Origin: Jhaorihella thermophila
GTDB lineage: Bacteria > Pseudomonadota > Alphaproteobacteria > Rhodobacterales > Rhodobacteraceae
DNA: 64,000 nucleotides
Direction of reading: 5' to 3'
Assembly (NCBI RefSeq): GCF_900108275.1
Contig: NZ_FNVD01000009.1
Span: forward strand, 102,463 to 166,462
Shown here in pieces: positions 38,166 to 45,986 of the stretch. The notes under the pieces are model-generated. The model did not search any database. It was not told the DNA's origin and saw only the letters and a list, made by a program, of their open reading frames with translations. The position numbers and the translations under genes are program-made. Every line of letters starts with the position of its first letter. The first letter of the stretch is position 1.

Positions 38166-39032
38166 TCAGTTGCGCACCGACGGCGTCTCGACCGAAAGGC
38201 CGTTGCCGCGGCTGGCCACATAAAGCTCGAGCGTCACGAATTCGGGGCTGCCCGGCTTGTAGGTCTCGGCACGGGTGTCGCGCACGCAGCCCTTGAACCG
38301 CGCATGAGCCGTGTTCAGCTTGGCATTCTTCAGGCGATAGACCGGGAAGCCGTTGATCTGACCCTGGCTCAGATGGTCGGCCCGGATCATTCTGTCATAG
38401 TTCTGCTCGTGCCAGGAGGCGCAACTCAGTTCGAGCTGGCCGGTCCGGGTGTAGTAGAGTTCCCGGCCCTTCTCCCAGGTCGCGCGCGCCGGCCCGTCGA
38501 TCGCCACATTGACCGGCATGCCGCGCGACTGCAGGCCGATCAGCGCCTTTATCGCCGCCATCTGGCCGCCGGCGTACTTCCAAGCGTCCGCGCCCATCCG
38601 CTCGGTCCGGCACTCATTCACCATCTGCGCAAGAGTGCGCACCTCGCCGGCGGTTTCGTTCCACTTCGGATAGACCGCGCGCACGCCCTTCATGCTTTCC
38701 TCGACGGCGCCGTGGCAATCCGCGCAGGACTTGCCCTCGGACCCGTCGGGCGTATTCCAGACCTCCCAGGCCTTGTCGACGAACACCATCGCCGGATTGT
38801 CAAAGTCGTCCATCTCCAGCGCCTGGGTCTCCTTCGACCGGAACACCCAGCCGGAATAGATCGTGTCCAACCGGTCCTTGAGATGGTCCGGAGCCGGTGC
38901 CTCGACGGTGATCCGGGTCTCGCCGTTGATCACCAGCTCGGGATGGTCGACTTCGCCGGCCTGGGCGGCCGCGCCCAGCACGCAAGCCGCCGCCAACGCG
39001 GCAAGGGTTTGGGTCCCTCTTGTTCTGGTCAT
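38166..39032 (-). CDS. soxA: SoxA, cytochrome c of SoxXA, with altered second haem motif
   Basis: 288 residues from MTRTRGTQ, signal peptide ending near AQAGE (26). SoxXA oxidatively links thiosulfate to the SoxY cysteine. The first haem site is CADCH (103-107) with its distal cysteine candidate C141. The second, active-site haem site should be CxxCH followed by EQNY, but reads CASWH (204-208): Trp207 (TGG, 38414-38412) stands where cysteine is expected. The catalytic cysteine C249 (RFKGCVRDTRA) remains. A single-cysteine thioether haem is conceivable but would be unusual for SoxA. One base (TGC to TGG) accounts for the change. Confidence 0.88.
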   Translation of the reverse strand: MTRTRGTQTLAALAAACVLGAAAQAGEVDHPELVINGETRITVEAPAPDHLKDRLDTIYSGWVFRSKETQALEMDDFDNPAMVFVDKAWEVWNTPDGSEGKSCADCHGAVEESMKGVRAVYPKWNETAGEVRTLAQMVNECRTERMGADAWKYAGGQMAAIKALIGLQSRGMPVNVAIDGPARATWEKGRELYYTRTGQLELSCASWHEQNYDRMIRADHLSQGQINGFPVYRLKNAKLNTAHARFKGCVRDTRAETYKPGSPEFVTLELYVASRGNGLSVETPSVRN

Positions 39033-39061
39033 GCGTTTTCTTCTCCTCCCCGTCCGGCCGT

Positions 39062-39391
39062 TCAGGCGACCGCGATCGTTTTTCTTTCTTCGTAGACCGA
39101 ACCGTCGTCGTCGAACCACTTGAACACGAACTCGCCCGCCTCGGGCACCTTGGCCGAGAACTGGATGTAGGGGTTCGTGGAAATCGCCGGTTCAAGCGTG
39201 ATGTCGATCACGTTCTGACCGTTGAAGTCGCAGGTAAAGCGGTTGATGATCTGACGGGGGATCGGATTGCCCTGCTTGTCCTTGCGCAGACCGCTTTCCA
39301 TCTTGTGGCTGATGAGCGTCTTGATGGTGATGACGTCGCCGGCAGCGGCCGACTTCGGAACCTTGACGCGGGGTTTGACAGCAGATGCCAT
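39062..39391 (-). CDS. soxZ: SoxZ, sulfur carrier partner
   Basis: 109 residues. Small beta-sandwich protein, PRVKVPKSAAAGDVITIKTL, then ISHKMESGLR, RQIINRFTC and KVPEAGEFVFKWFDDDGS. It pairs with SoxY to form the carrier on which sulfur is processed. It has no signal peptide of its own and is exported with SoxY. 29 bases from soxA. Confidence 0.94.
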   Translation of the reverse strand: MASAVKPRVKVPKSAAAGDVITIKTLISHKMESGLRKDKQGNPIPRQIINRFTCDFNGQNVIDITLEPAISTNPYIQFSAKVPEAGEFVFKWFDDDGSVYEERKTIAVA

Positions 39392-39438
39392 GTTTCAATT
39401 CTCCTGTATCTCGGGGATCGGTCGATGCCGACGGGCAA

Positions 39439-39855
39439 TCAGCCGCCGCAGCCCCCGATCGTCACCTTCACGGCCACCTTGGCGCTCTTGAAGCTGCCAT
39501 CGGCCATCTTGGCGATGGCCAGAACGTCCTGGGTCCTGGCCAGGCGGATGCGCAGCGCGCAGGACTGGTTGCCCGCCAGCGGACCGAAGTTCACGGTCGC
39601 CACCTTGGGGCTGGGGTTGCCGGTGGCGATGATCCGAACCGCGACCGCGCCCGGCGCGTCAAAGCTGATCGGCACCGTGTTGCCGTTCTCGGCGATCTCG
39701 GGGGCGGTCAGCGTGACGCCGCCCTCGACGACCTCCGCACCGCCGGTGAAGTCGGCGATTTCCTCGTCGACCGATGCCATCCCCCGGATCGGCAGCACCG
39801 CCAGGGCCGCAGCGCCTGCGCCGATGGCGAGGGTTTCGCGACGTGTGAATTCCAT
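39439..39855 (-). CDS. soxY: SoxY, sulfur-binding carrier protein
   Basis: 138 residues from MEFTRRETLAIG. Twin-arginine signal (TRRETLAIGAGAAALAVLP). Ends in GGCGG, the swinging-arm motif whose cysteine carries the thiosulfate. An extra cysteine is seen in GNQSCALRIRL. Ribosome site AGGAGGA ahead of the ATG. Intact by eye. Confidence 0.95.
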   Translation of the reverse strand: MEFTRRETLAIGAGAAALAVLPIRGMASVDEEIADFTGGAEVVEGGVTLTAPEIAENGNTVPISFDAPGAVAVRIIATGNPSPKVATVNFGPLAGNQSCALRIRLARTQDVLAIAKMADGSFKSAKVAVKVTIGGCGG

Positions 39856-39900
39856 TCCATTCCTCCTCCTAGAGCCAGGTGAAACGCGCGCCGGCACGGC

Positions 39901-40296
39901 TCACTCCTTCAGCGTAGCCAGAAACGCGATCACGTCCTCGATCTGCTGGGCGCCGAGCAGCGGTTTCAGTTCGCCTTCCTTCGCGGCCTTGCCGGTGAAT
40001 CCGTTGCCGGGCCTGATGAACCCCCCGATCTTGTGAAAAGACGGCATCACAGTATCCGGAAAGGTCTTCTTCGCATCCACCAGGATCCCACGCAGCTGCG
40101 CCGCATCCCAGCGGTTGCCGACCCCGTCCAGCGACGGGCCGACATCGCCCTGGAACGGCACGTCCGGCAGGGCCGAGACCTGATGACAGGCCACGCAGTT
40201 GCCCTTTTTCTTGGAACCCGCGATCGAAGCGCCCTCGACCGGGTCGCCGGGCGTATCCGTCAGCGACACGGCCAGTGTCAGTGTCGTCGGCTTCAT
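39901..40296 (-). CDS. soxX: SoxX, cytochrome c of SoxXA, lacking a signal peptide
   Basis: 131 residues. Haem motif CVACH (about 34-38), with VGPSLDGVGNRWDAAQLRGI, the methionine ligand region VMPSFHK, RPGNGFTGKAA and LSAQQIEDV-like ending LLGAQQIEDVIAFLATLKE. Known SoxX precursors are about 155-160 residues with a 20-25 residue signal peptide and a further N-terminal segment. This one starts MKPTTLTLAVSLTDTPGDP, so the mature family part (SLT-TPGDP-EG) begins at residue 11. The ribosome site GGGAGGAG sits properly before this ATG, and no signal sequence is found in any upstream frame. An in-frame deletion of about 30 codons between LTLA and AVSL would give this. It is the first gene of the soxXYZABEF run. 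Confidence 0.85.
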   Translation of the reverse strand: MKPTTLTLAVSLTDTPGDPVEGASIAGSKKKGNCVACHQVSALPDVPFQGDVGPSLDGVGNRWDAAQLRGILVDAKKTFPDTVMPSFHKIGGFIRPGNGFTGKAAKEGELKPLLGAQQIEDVIAFLATLKE

Positions 40297-40383
40297 GTCT
40301 CCTCCCTGGTTGCCGTTACGGTCACGGCTTTTTATCTGTCCCCGGACCTAGCGTAAGCGACAGGCCCGGATTTTCGCAACAAC

Positions 40384-40403
40384 AAATTCGCGATCATGAA
40401 TTT
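40384..40403. promoter_or_regulatory. Putative SoxR operator upstream of soxX
   Basis: Perfect inverted repeat AAATTC (40384-40389), 8 bases, GAATTT (40398-40403), i.e. ATTC-N8-GAAT. This is the operator form described for SoxR/SqrR/BigR-type ArsR repressors. It is 88 bases before soxX in the A/T-rich soxW-soxX gap; soxW also reads in the same direction, so this is an internal control point. Confidence 0.7.
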
Positions 40404-40475
40404 TTAGGAAAGTTGCTGGCCGCCCAGGGTAAATAAAATAAAATTATCATGCACTTATTGCCCCTGCGGCAGGTG

Positions 40476-41069
40476 TCATTCCGTCCTGCCGTCGTTGCGT
40501 TCGCGAATCATCCGGGCGTGATAGCGCTGGAAATCCTCCTCGTCCTCGTTCAGGTAGCGCTCTTCCAGAACCCAGTTCAGCATGTCGAAGGTGGTCCCGC
40601 GCCCGAACGCGCCCGGCATCACCGCGACCGCCTGTTCGATTGCCGACCGGGATGCGTCCAGCTCGCGCGGCAGAAAAATCAGCGTGGGTGTGAACAGTAT
40701 GTTCCACTTGCGCATCGCCTTCTTTTCGGTCAGCGCCTCGCCGTCGGTGTCAACGATCTCGATGTCGCCATGCAGGTTGATCTGAATCGGATAGAACCGC
40801 GTGCGCAGCAGCGCGTCGATCCGCGGATCGGGAAAGGTTTCTTCGTGCATCTTTCTGCAGTAGATGCAGCCGCGCTGCTCGACCAGAAGCACCACCCGGC
40901 GCCCCTCGGCGGTGGCTTCGGCGAAATCCTCCGGCAGATCCTTGAAGGTGTCGCGCAGCCAGTCGGGCTTGTGCAGACCGTCGTCGCCGATCTCGATTGC
41001 CGCCGCCGGCAGGGCCAGCCAGGCCCCCGCCAGAAGAATCATAACAAACTTGGAAACTATCGCTTTCAT
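40476..41069 (-). CDS. soxW: SoxW, periplasmic thioredoxin-like protein
   Basis: 197 residues from MKAIVSKFVMILL, signal peptide ending near PAAAIE (25). Thioredoxin fold with CIYC active site (68-71) in EQRGCIYCRKMHEE and a cis-proline region FTPTLIFL. Reduced by SoxV, it keeps SoxY in a reduced state. The stop lies 179 bases before soxX. A long in-frame extension upstream to 41876 is spurious because it overlaps soxV. Confidence 0.92.
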   Translation of the reverse strand: MKAIVSKFVMILLAGAWLALPAAAIEIGDDGLHKPDWLRDTFKDLPEDFAEATAEGRRVVLLVEQRGCIYCRKMHEETFPDPRIDALLRTRFYPIQINLHGDIEIVDTDGEALTEKKAMRKWNILFTPTLIFLPRELDASRSAIEQAVAVMPGAFGRGTTFDMLNWVLEERYLNEDEEDFQRYHARMIRERNDGRTE

Positions 41070-41098
41070 CTCTCCTCCCGAAAAATCCGGAACTCGGG

Positions 41099-41842
41099 TC
41101 AACCGATCCGCGCGAAGCCGGGGAATATCTCGATCATCCACTGGCCGATGAGGTTCACCCCGCCGGTCGCGATCAGAACAGCGAACAGGATCAGCATTGC
41201 CCCCATTCCCTTTTCCACCCAGGCAAAGGCGGCGCGGCGCCGCCGGACGAAGGCCAGGAACGGTTTGGCGAAAAGCGCGGCGATGATGAACGGGCCGGTC
41301 ATTCCCGCCCCGTAGACGAACAGCAGAAACGCACCGCGCCAGATCTCGCCAATGCCCGAGGCGATGAACAGGATCGAGGCCAGCGCCGGCCCGACGCAAG
41401 GCGTCCAGCCAAAGCCGAAGGCCAGCCCCATCAGGTAGGCGCCAAGGATCGTGCTGGGCGCGGCCGCGCTTTCCATCCGCGCCTCGCGGTAGAGAAGAGG
41501 AACCCGGATCACACCCAGAAAATGCAGGCCGAACACCACAAGGATCGCCGCGGCGACGTAGGACAGCGGCTGCAGATACTGGCTGAAGAGCTGGCCCAGA
41601 GCGGTTGCGCCCATGCCCAGCATCATGAAGATCGTGGTCACGCCCAGCGCGAAGAACAGCGCCGACACGAAAAGCCGCTTTTGCGCGCCCGGGGCGATCT
41701 CGTCGTCGCCGCGAAGCTCGGCGATGCTGAGCCCGCCCATGTAGGACAGGTAGAACGGCACCATCGGCAGCACGCAGGGCGTGAAGAAGCTCAACAACCC
41801 CCCGCAAGCGCGCCGAAATAGGAAATCTAGAGCATGCTCCAC
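41099..41842 (-). CDS. soxV: SoxV, membrane thiol transporter (CcdA/DsbD family), abnormal N-terminus
   Basis: About 247 residues from a GTG at 41842 (ATG at 41860 also in frame). Six or so membrane segments, with two redox cysteine sites: FFTPCVLPMVPFYLSYMGG and FGFGWTPCVGPALASILF. It passes electrons from cytoplasmic thioredoxin to SoxW. The opening is odd: the frame reads LDFLFRRACGGLLSFF, whereas one frame over reads YFGALAG before the same GG, like the usual start of the family. A well-spaced ATG at 41835 enters that frame but meets TAG at codon 3, and the G6 run (41788-41783 region) would need one more G. The rest of the protein looks normal. Confidence 0.75.
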   Translation of the reverse strand: MEHALDFLFRRACGGLLSFFTPCVLPMVPFYLSYMGGLSIAELRGDDEIAPGAQKRLFVSALFFALGVTTIFMMLGMGATALGQLFSQYLQPLSYVAAAILVVFGLHFLGVIRVPLLYREARMESAAAPSTILGAYLMGLAFGFGWTPCVGPALASILFIASGIGEIWRGAFLLFVYGAGMTGPFIIAALFAKPFLAFVRRRRAAFAWVEKGMGAMLILFAVLIATGGVNLIGQWMIEIFPGFARIG

Positions 41843-41949
41843 TCTCCCCCGGACGACCATCCACCGGAGCCCGCACGGCGCGCGAGGGCCGTATCCCGGC
41901 GCCGCCGATGCCGCAACGCCACGGTCCGCGTTGTCCTGTCGCACCTATC

Positions 41950-41998
41950 TTGACCTATTCACACATTCATATTATGTTATAAAATAGCGTTGCGTCAA
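41950..41998. promoter_or_regulatory. Divergent promoter region of soxS and soxV
   Basis: Plus strand TTGACC (41950-41955), 17 bases, TATGTT (41973-41978), about 45 bases before soxS. Minus strand TTGACG (41998-41993), 17 bases, ATAATA (41975-41970). The two -10 boxes overlap in an A/T-rich core with a TTAT-GTT-ATAA repeat, a likely place for SoxR control. ATTC half sites are present, but not in the ideal N8 pairing. Confidence 0.45.
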
Positions 41999-42024
41999 CG
42001 ATTGACGGACAGGGAGCGTGGCAG

Positions 42025-42459
42025 ATGGCCCTCGGGCGACTGATTGGCGGCGGATTCGTCGCTCTGTTCTTGGCTGCCCAGGCGATGGCGGTCGAACTGG
42101 TGATGGTCCAGCAGCCGGGCTGCGAATGGTGCGAGCGCTGGCATACCGAGATTGGGCCGTCCTATTCCAACACCAGCGAGGGGCGCTTTGCCCCGCTGCG
42201 GCAGGTCGATCTGCGGGCACTGCGCGAGGACCTGGCGGTGGCGCGTCGGGTCGCCTATACGCCGACCTTTCTGATCGTCGAGAACAACCGGGAACTGGCC
42301 CGGCTCGAAGGTTATCCGGGCGCGGACTTCTTCTGGCCGCTGCTGACGGCGCTGGTGGCAGAACATGCGGGCTTTGATCCCGCCGCGCCTGCCGATGCGG
42401 ATGGGACACAGCCCATCCGCGCCGAAATCATCGAGGCTGGCGCGACCGGGAAAACGTGA
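42025..42459 (+). CDS. soxS: SoxS, periplasmic thioredoxin-like protein
   Basis: 144 residues. Signal peptide MALGRLIGGGFVALFLAAQAMAV (1-23). Active site CEWC (about 34-37) in QQPGCEWCERW, and the cis-proline region AYTPTFLIVEN. In Paracoccus, SoxS activates the carrier SoxYZ. Divergent from soxV and followed by soxR after 55 bases. Confidence 0.9.
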   Translation: MALGRLIGGGFVALFLAAQAMAVELVMVQQPGCEWCERWHTEIGPSYSNTSEGRFAPLRQVDLRALREDLAVARRVAYTPTFLIVENNRELARLEGYPGADFFWPLLTALVAEHAGFDPAAPADADGTQPIRAEIIEAGATGKT

Positions 42460-42514
42460 TAACAGCATGCGGGATTCGACCGCCCGCAGCGCAAGGTGAA
42501 CGAGGACCGACCGG

Positions 42515-42877
42515 ATGACGCTTCCGAAACTGTCGCCCGACATGAACGAGGCCGACCTCGACAAGCTGTTGGACAGCGCGACCACCGCCTCGAACTTTCT
42601 CAAGGCGCTAAGTCATGAAGGCCGGCTGATGATCCTGTGCCACCTGGTCACCGGCGAGAAATCGGTGACCGAACTTGAAGAGCTTCTGTCGGCGCGCCAG
42701 GCCGCGGTTTCGCAACAGCTGTCGCGCCTGCGGCTCGAAGGGCTGGTGGTTCCGCGCCGCGAGGGCAAGGCGATCTATTACCGGCTGGCCGACGACCGGC
42801 CCAAGAAAGTGCTCGAGGTCATCTACGATCTCTTCTGCAGCGACGACTGCCAGGACGTCGGTACGGCGCGGGGTTGA
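42515..42877 (+). CDS. soxR: SoxR, ArsR-family persulfide-sensing repressor
   Basis: 120 residues. Winged HTH (KSVTELEELLSARQAAVSQQ, then LSRLRLEGLVVPRREGKAIY, about 49-88). Two cysteines that match the SqrR/BigR sensing pair are at C42 (MILCHLVTG) and C108 (LFCSDDC), with C112 extra. In the family, sulfide or thiosulfate products link the pair and release the operator. It should control the sox genes on both sides. Confidence 0.92.
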   Translation: MTLPKLSPDMNEADLDKLLDSATTASNFLKALSHEGRLMILCHLVTGEKSVTELEELLSARQAAVSQQLSRLRLEGLVVPRREGKAIYYRLADDRPKKVLEVIYDLFCSDDCQDVGTARG

Positions 42878-42940
42878 TCGGCGCCGCGAATTCCGCAAGA
42901 CTTTCCGGAACAGGGTCATCGTCGGAGGAGGAGACGACCG

Positions 42941-43999
42941 ATGCCCGACTGGGTGGCCGAAAGCCACATGGTGGCCTTGGTGGGCCTGTTCGGCGGCGTG
43001 CTTCTCGGGCTGGCCGCGCGGTTGGGGCGTTTCTGCACGCTGGGTGCGATCGAGGATCTGCTGTATGGCGGCAGCGGGGTGCGGATGCGGATGTGGATCC
43101 TGGCGATCGGCACCGCGGTGGTCGGCACCTTTGGCCTGATCTCGGCGGGGCTTCTGGAGCCGACGCAGACCTATTACCTTTCGATCCGCTGGGCGCCCGC
43201 GGCGTCGGTGGTGGGCGGGCTGATGTTCGGCTATGGCATGGCGCTGTCCGGCAATTGCGGCTATGGCGCGATCGCGCGGCTGGGTGGCGGCGACCTGCGA
43301 TCCTTCGTGATCGTGCTGGTGCTGGGGGTGTCCGCCTATGTGGTGCTGATGGGGCCGCTGGCTCCGCTACGGGATTTCCTGTTCCACCAGGAGCCGGTCA
43401 CGACCGACATGCCGCCGGGACTGGCGCAGGGGCTGGCTGCCGTCACCGGGCTGCCGGTCACGGCGATCGGGCTGGCGATCGGGCTGGCGATCTGCGCCGG
43501 CGCGCTGGCCTCGCCTGCGTTCCTGTCCGAACCGAAGGCGATCCTTTGGTCGGTGGTGGTGGGGCTGGCGATCGTATCGGGCTGGGCCGGAACGGCATGG
43601 GTGAACGCGCATGGCTTCGAGGATCTGCCGGTGGTGTCGCATTCCTTTTCCGCGCCGGTGGGCGAGACGGTGCTGTTCTTCATGACCGGCAGCGTGCGGC
43701 CGGTCTCCTTTGCCGTGGGGTCGGTTGCCGGGGTCTGGACCGGGGCCTTCATCGGTTCGCTCTTGCGCGGCCATTTCCGGTGGGAGGCCTGCGAGGACCC
43801 GCGCGAGTTGCGCCGCCAGATCATCGGTGCGGCGATCATGGGCGCCGGGGCGGTGATCGCGCTGGGCTGCACCGTCGGCCAGGGGATGAGCGCCTTCAGC
43901 GTACTGGCCTACAGCGCGCCGGTGACCTTCGCCGCGATCCTGGCGGGCGCGGCGATCGGGCTGCGGCAGCTGATCGAGGGTTTCCGGCCGGCGGAGTGA
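42941..43999 (+). CDS. soxT: SoxT-like YeeE/YedE membrane transporter
   Basis: 352 residues. Multi-pass membrane protein of the YeeE/YedE (DUF395) family that carries thiosulfate or other sulfur compounds. Two internal repeats with conserved cysteine/glycine motifs: ARLGRFCTLGAIED (about 22-35), GYGMALSGNCGYGAIARLGG (about 97-116), and late GAVIALGCTVGQGMSAFSVL (about 304-323). Position after soxR is typical of soxT in Rhodobacteraceae. The transport direction and substrate are inferred. Confidence 0.88.
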   Translation: MPDWVAESHMVALVGLFGGVLLGLAARLGRFCTLGAIEDLLYGGSGVRMRMWILAIGTAVVGTFGLISAGLLEPTQTYYLSIRWAPAASVVGGLMFGYGMALSGNCGYGAIARLGGGDLRSFVIVLVLGVSAYVVLMGPLAPLRDFLFHQEPVTTDMPPGLAQGLAAVTGLPVTAIGLAIGLAICAGALASPAFLSEPKAILWSVVVGLAIVSGWAGTAWVNAHGFEDLPVVSHSFSAPVGETVLFFMTGSVRPVSFAVGSVAGVWTGAFIGSLLRGHFRWEACEDPRELRRQIIGAAIMGAGAVIALGCTVGQGMSAFSVLAYSAPVTFAAILAGAAIGLRQLIEGFRPAE

Positions 44000-44065
44000 C
44001 GGTTCGGCTCGGGCGAACCCGAAGGTGCGCCTGCGGCGCGCGGCTTCTGGCACTGCGTGCGGATT

Positions 44066-44112
44066 GGGGCGCTGCCCCAAACCCCGGGGTATTTGCCACC
44101 AGAAAGAAGCGG
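44066..44112 (-). repeat. Dispersed intergenic hairpin element, copy G
   Basis: Plus strand GGGGC-GCT-GCCCC hairpin, AACCCCGGGGTATTTGCCAC, then CAGAAAGAAGC. On the minus strand it begins 8 bases after the ridA stop. The AAGAGGAAGG box is the most diverged of the seven copies. Confidence 0.75.
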
Positions 44113-44119
44113 GTTCGGC

Positions 44120-44479
44120 TCAGGGGGCGAGCGCGGTGACTTCGATTTCGATACGGTATTTCGGATCGATCAGGCCGCATTCGATCATGGTCGCGGCAGG
44201 CGGGTTGGGGCCGAACGTGTCGCGCAGGATCGGCCAGCAGGGTTCGAATTCGGTGCGGTCGGGCAGCATGTAGGTGACGCGCACCACGCGGTCGAAGCCG
44301 GAGCCGGCCCGTTCCAGCGCCCGCCCGATCGTCGCCAGAGCCGAGCGGCATTGTTCGGTCACGGTATCGCCCTGCCCCACCGTGCCCGCGACATGGACGA
44401 AGCCGCCCGCCACCACGGCGCGGCAATAGCCGACACGGGGTTCGAATTCGCCGCCCGAGGAGATACGGGTGATGGTCAT
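44120..44479 (-). CDS. RidA-family protein
   Basis: 119 residues of the RidA/YjgF/UK114 fold. SGGEFEPRVGYCRAVVAGGF, VAGTVGQGDTVTEQ, then VVRVTYMLPDRTEFE and AATMIECGLIDP. The arginine of the enamine-binding site that RidA itself uses (near the C-terminus, usually R-x-x-V/C-) is not clear, so it may be one of the other RidA subfamilies. Cytoplasmic enamine/imine deaminase in the family sense. Confidence 0.85.
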   Translation of the reverse strand: MTITRISSGGEFEPRVGYCRAVVAGGFVHVAGTVGQGDTVTEQCRSALATIGRALERAGSGFDRVVRVTYMLPDRTEFEPCWPILRDTFGPNPPAATMIECGLIDPKYRIEIEVTALAP

Positions 44480-44495
44480 GGGGTGTCCTCCGAAT

Positions 44496-44521
44496 GAAAA
44501 CGGCCCGGAAGACCGGGCCGT
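44496..44521 (-). terminator. Intrinsic terminator after clpX
   Basis: On the minus strand ACGGCCCGG, loop TCTT, CCGGGCCGT, then TTTTC. It lies 24 bases after the clpX stop. Confidence 0.85.
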
Positions 44522-44544
44522 GATGGATGCCGTCGCCGCGCGGA

Positions 44545-45813
44545 TCAGCCTGCCGTGGCCGGTTCCTTTTCGGCATCGGCGTGGATCATCAGGGGTGCTG
44601 CCTCGCCGCGGGCGGCCTCTTCGTTGACCACGACCTTGGTCACGCTGTCGAGGCTGGGCAGGTCGAACATCGTATCAAGCAGAATGTCCTCGAGAATCGA
44701 GCGCAGGCCGCGCGCGCCGGTCTTGCGTTCGATGGCGCGCTGGGCGATCGCCTTGAGCGCATCGTCGGTGAAGACCAGTTCGACGTCTTCCAGCTCGAAC
44801 AGGCGCTGGTATTGCTTGACCAGAGCGTTCTTGGGCTTGGTCAGGATCTGCACCAGCGCATCCTCGTCGAGATCCTCAAGCGTGGCGATCACCGGCAGAC
44901 GGCCGACGAATTCCGGGATCAGACCGAATTTCAACAGATCCTCGGGTTCGAGATCCTTGAAGATCTCGCCCACGTTGCGTTCGTCATTGTCGCGCACATC
45001 CGCGCCGAAACCCATCGCCGAGCCCTTGCCGCGCTGGGCGATGATCTTGTCGAGCCCGGCGAAGGCGCCGCCGCAGATGAACAGGATGTTGGTGGTGTCC
45101 ACCTGCAGGAATTCCTGCTGCGGATGCTTGCGCCCGCCCTGCGGCGGGACGGAGGCCACGGTGCCTTCCATCAGCTTCAGCAGCGCCTGCTGCACGCCCT
45201 CGCCCGACACGTCGCGAGTGATCGAGGGGTTTTCCGACTTGCGGGTGATCTTGTCCACCTCGTCGATATAGACGATGCCGCGCTGGGCGCGTTCCACGTT
45301 GTATTCGCTGGCCTGCAGCAGTTTCAGGATGATGTTTTCCACGTCCTCGCCGACATAACCGGCCTCGGTCAGAGTGGTGGCATCCGCCATGGTGAAGGGC
45401 ACGTCGAGGATGCGCGCCAGCGTCTGCGCCAGCAGCGTCTTGCCGCAGCCGGTGGGGCCGATCAGCAGGATGTTGGATTTCGCCAGTTCGATGTCGCTGG
45501 TGGCCTTCTGCGCGTGGTTGAGCCGCTTGTAGTGGTTGTGCACCGCCACCGACAGCACCCGCTTGGCCCGGGCCTGGCCGATCACGTAATCGTCCAGCAC
45601 CGCGCAGATGTCCTTGGGCGACGGCACGCCATCCGTGGCCTTCCGCCCCGAGGCCTTGGTTTCCTCGCGGATGATGTCCATGCACAGTTCGACGCATTCA
45701 TCGCAGATGAACACGGTCGGGCCCGCGATCAGCTTGCGCACCTCGTGCTGGCTCTTGCCGCAGAAGCTGCAGTAGAGCGTGTTCTTGCTGTCGCCGCCGT
45801 TCTTGGTTGCCAT
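44545..45813 (-). CDS. clpX: ClpX, ATPase subunit of ClpXP protease
   Basis: 422 residues. N-terminal zinc-binding domain [20 protein letters not shown] with [10 protein letters not shown] (about 13-45). Walker A is [14 protein letters not shown] (about 115-128), the sensor/Walker B is [11 protein letters not shown] (about 178-188), and the pore loop region is GYVGEDVEN. It unfolds substrates for ClpP. The gene order clpP-clpX is standard. Confidence 0.97.
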   Translation of the reverse strand: MATKNGGDSKNTLYCSFCGKSQHEVRKLIAGPTVFICDECVELCMDIIREETKASGRKATDGVPSPKDICAVLDDYVIGQARAKRVLSVAVHNHYKRLNHAQKATSDIELAKSNILLIGPTGCGKTLLAQTLARILDVPFTMADATTLTEAGYVGEDVENIILKLLQASEYNVERAQRGIVYIDEVDKITRKSENPSITRDVSGEGVQQALLKLMEGTVASVPPQGGRKHPQQEFLQVDTTNILFICGGAFAGLDKIIAQRGKGSAMGFGADVRDNDERNVGEIFKDLEPEDLLKFGLIPEFVGRLPVIATLEDLDEDALVQILTKPKNALVKQYQRLFELEDVELVFTDDALKAIAQRAIERKTGARGLRSILEDILLDTMFDLPSLDSVTKVVVNEEAARGEAAPLMIHADAEKEPATAG

Positions 45814-45986
45814 CGTCAGTCTACCTTTCCGGGCTCCGATTTCCGCCTGTGGCCCCGCGGTCGCGGGAAAGAGTCACCCACCTGTCTGGTCAGCTTAGGC
45901 CAGCGGGCCGGGTGCCACAATCTCAAATTGCCGCTGAACCCTCACGGAACGGCAAGATGACGTGACTGCGACACGCCATGCGGAAA

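Noticed and set aside
41827..41838. TCTAGA next to GCATGC at the soxV start, like cloning sites
   Set aside because: Two six-base sites by chance are not evidence of engineering; the flanking sequence is ordinary.
40476..41876. A 466-residue protein covering soxW and most of soxV
   Set aside because: Its first 270 residues are the soxV sequence in a wrong frame; only the last 197 residues are SoxW.
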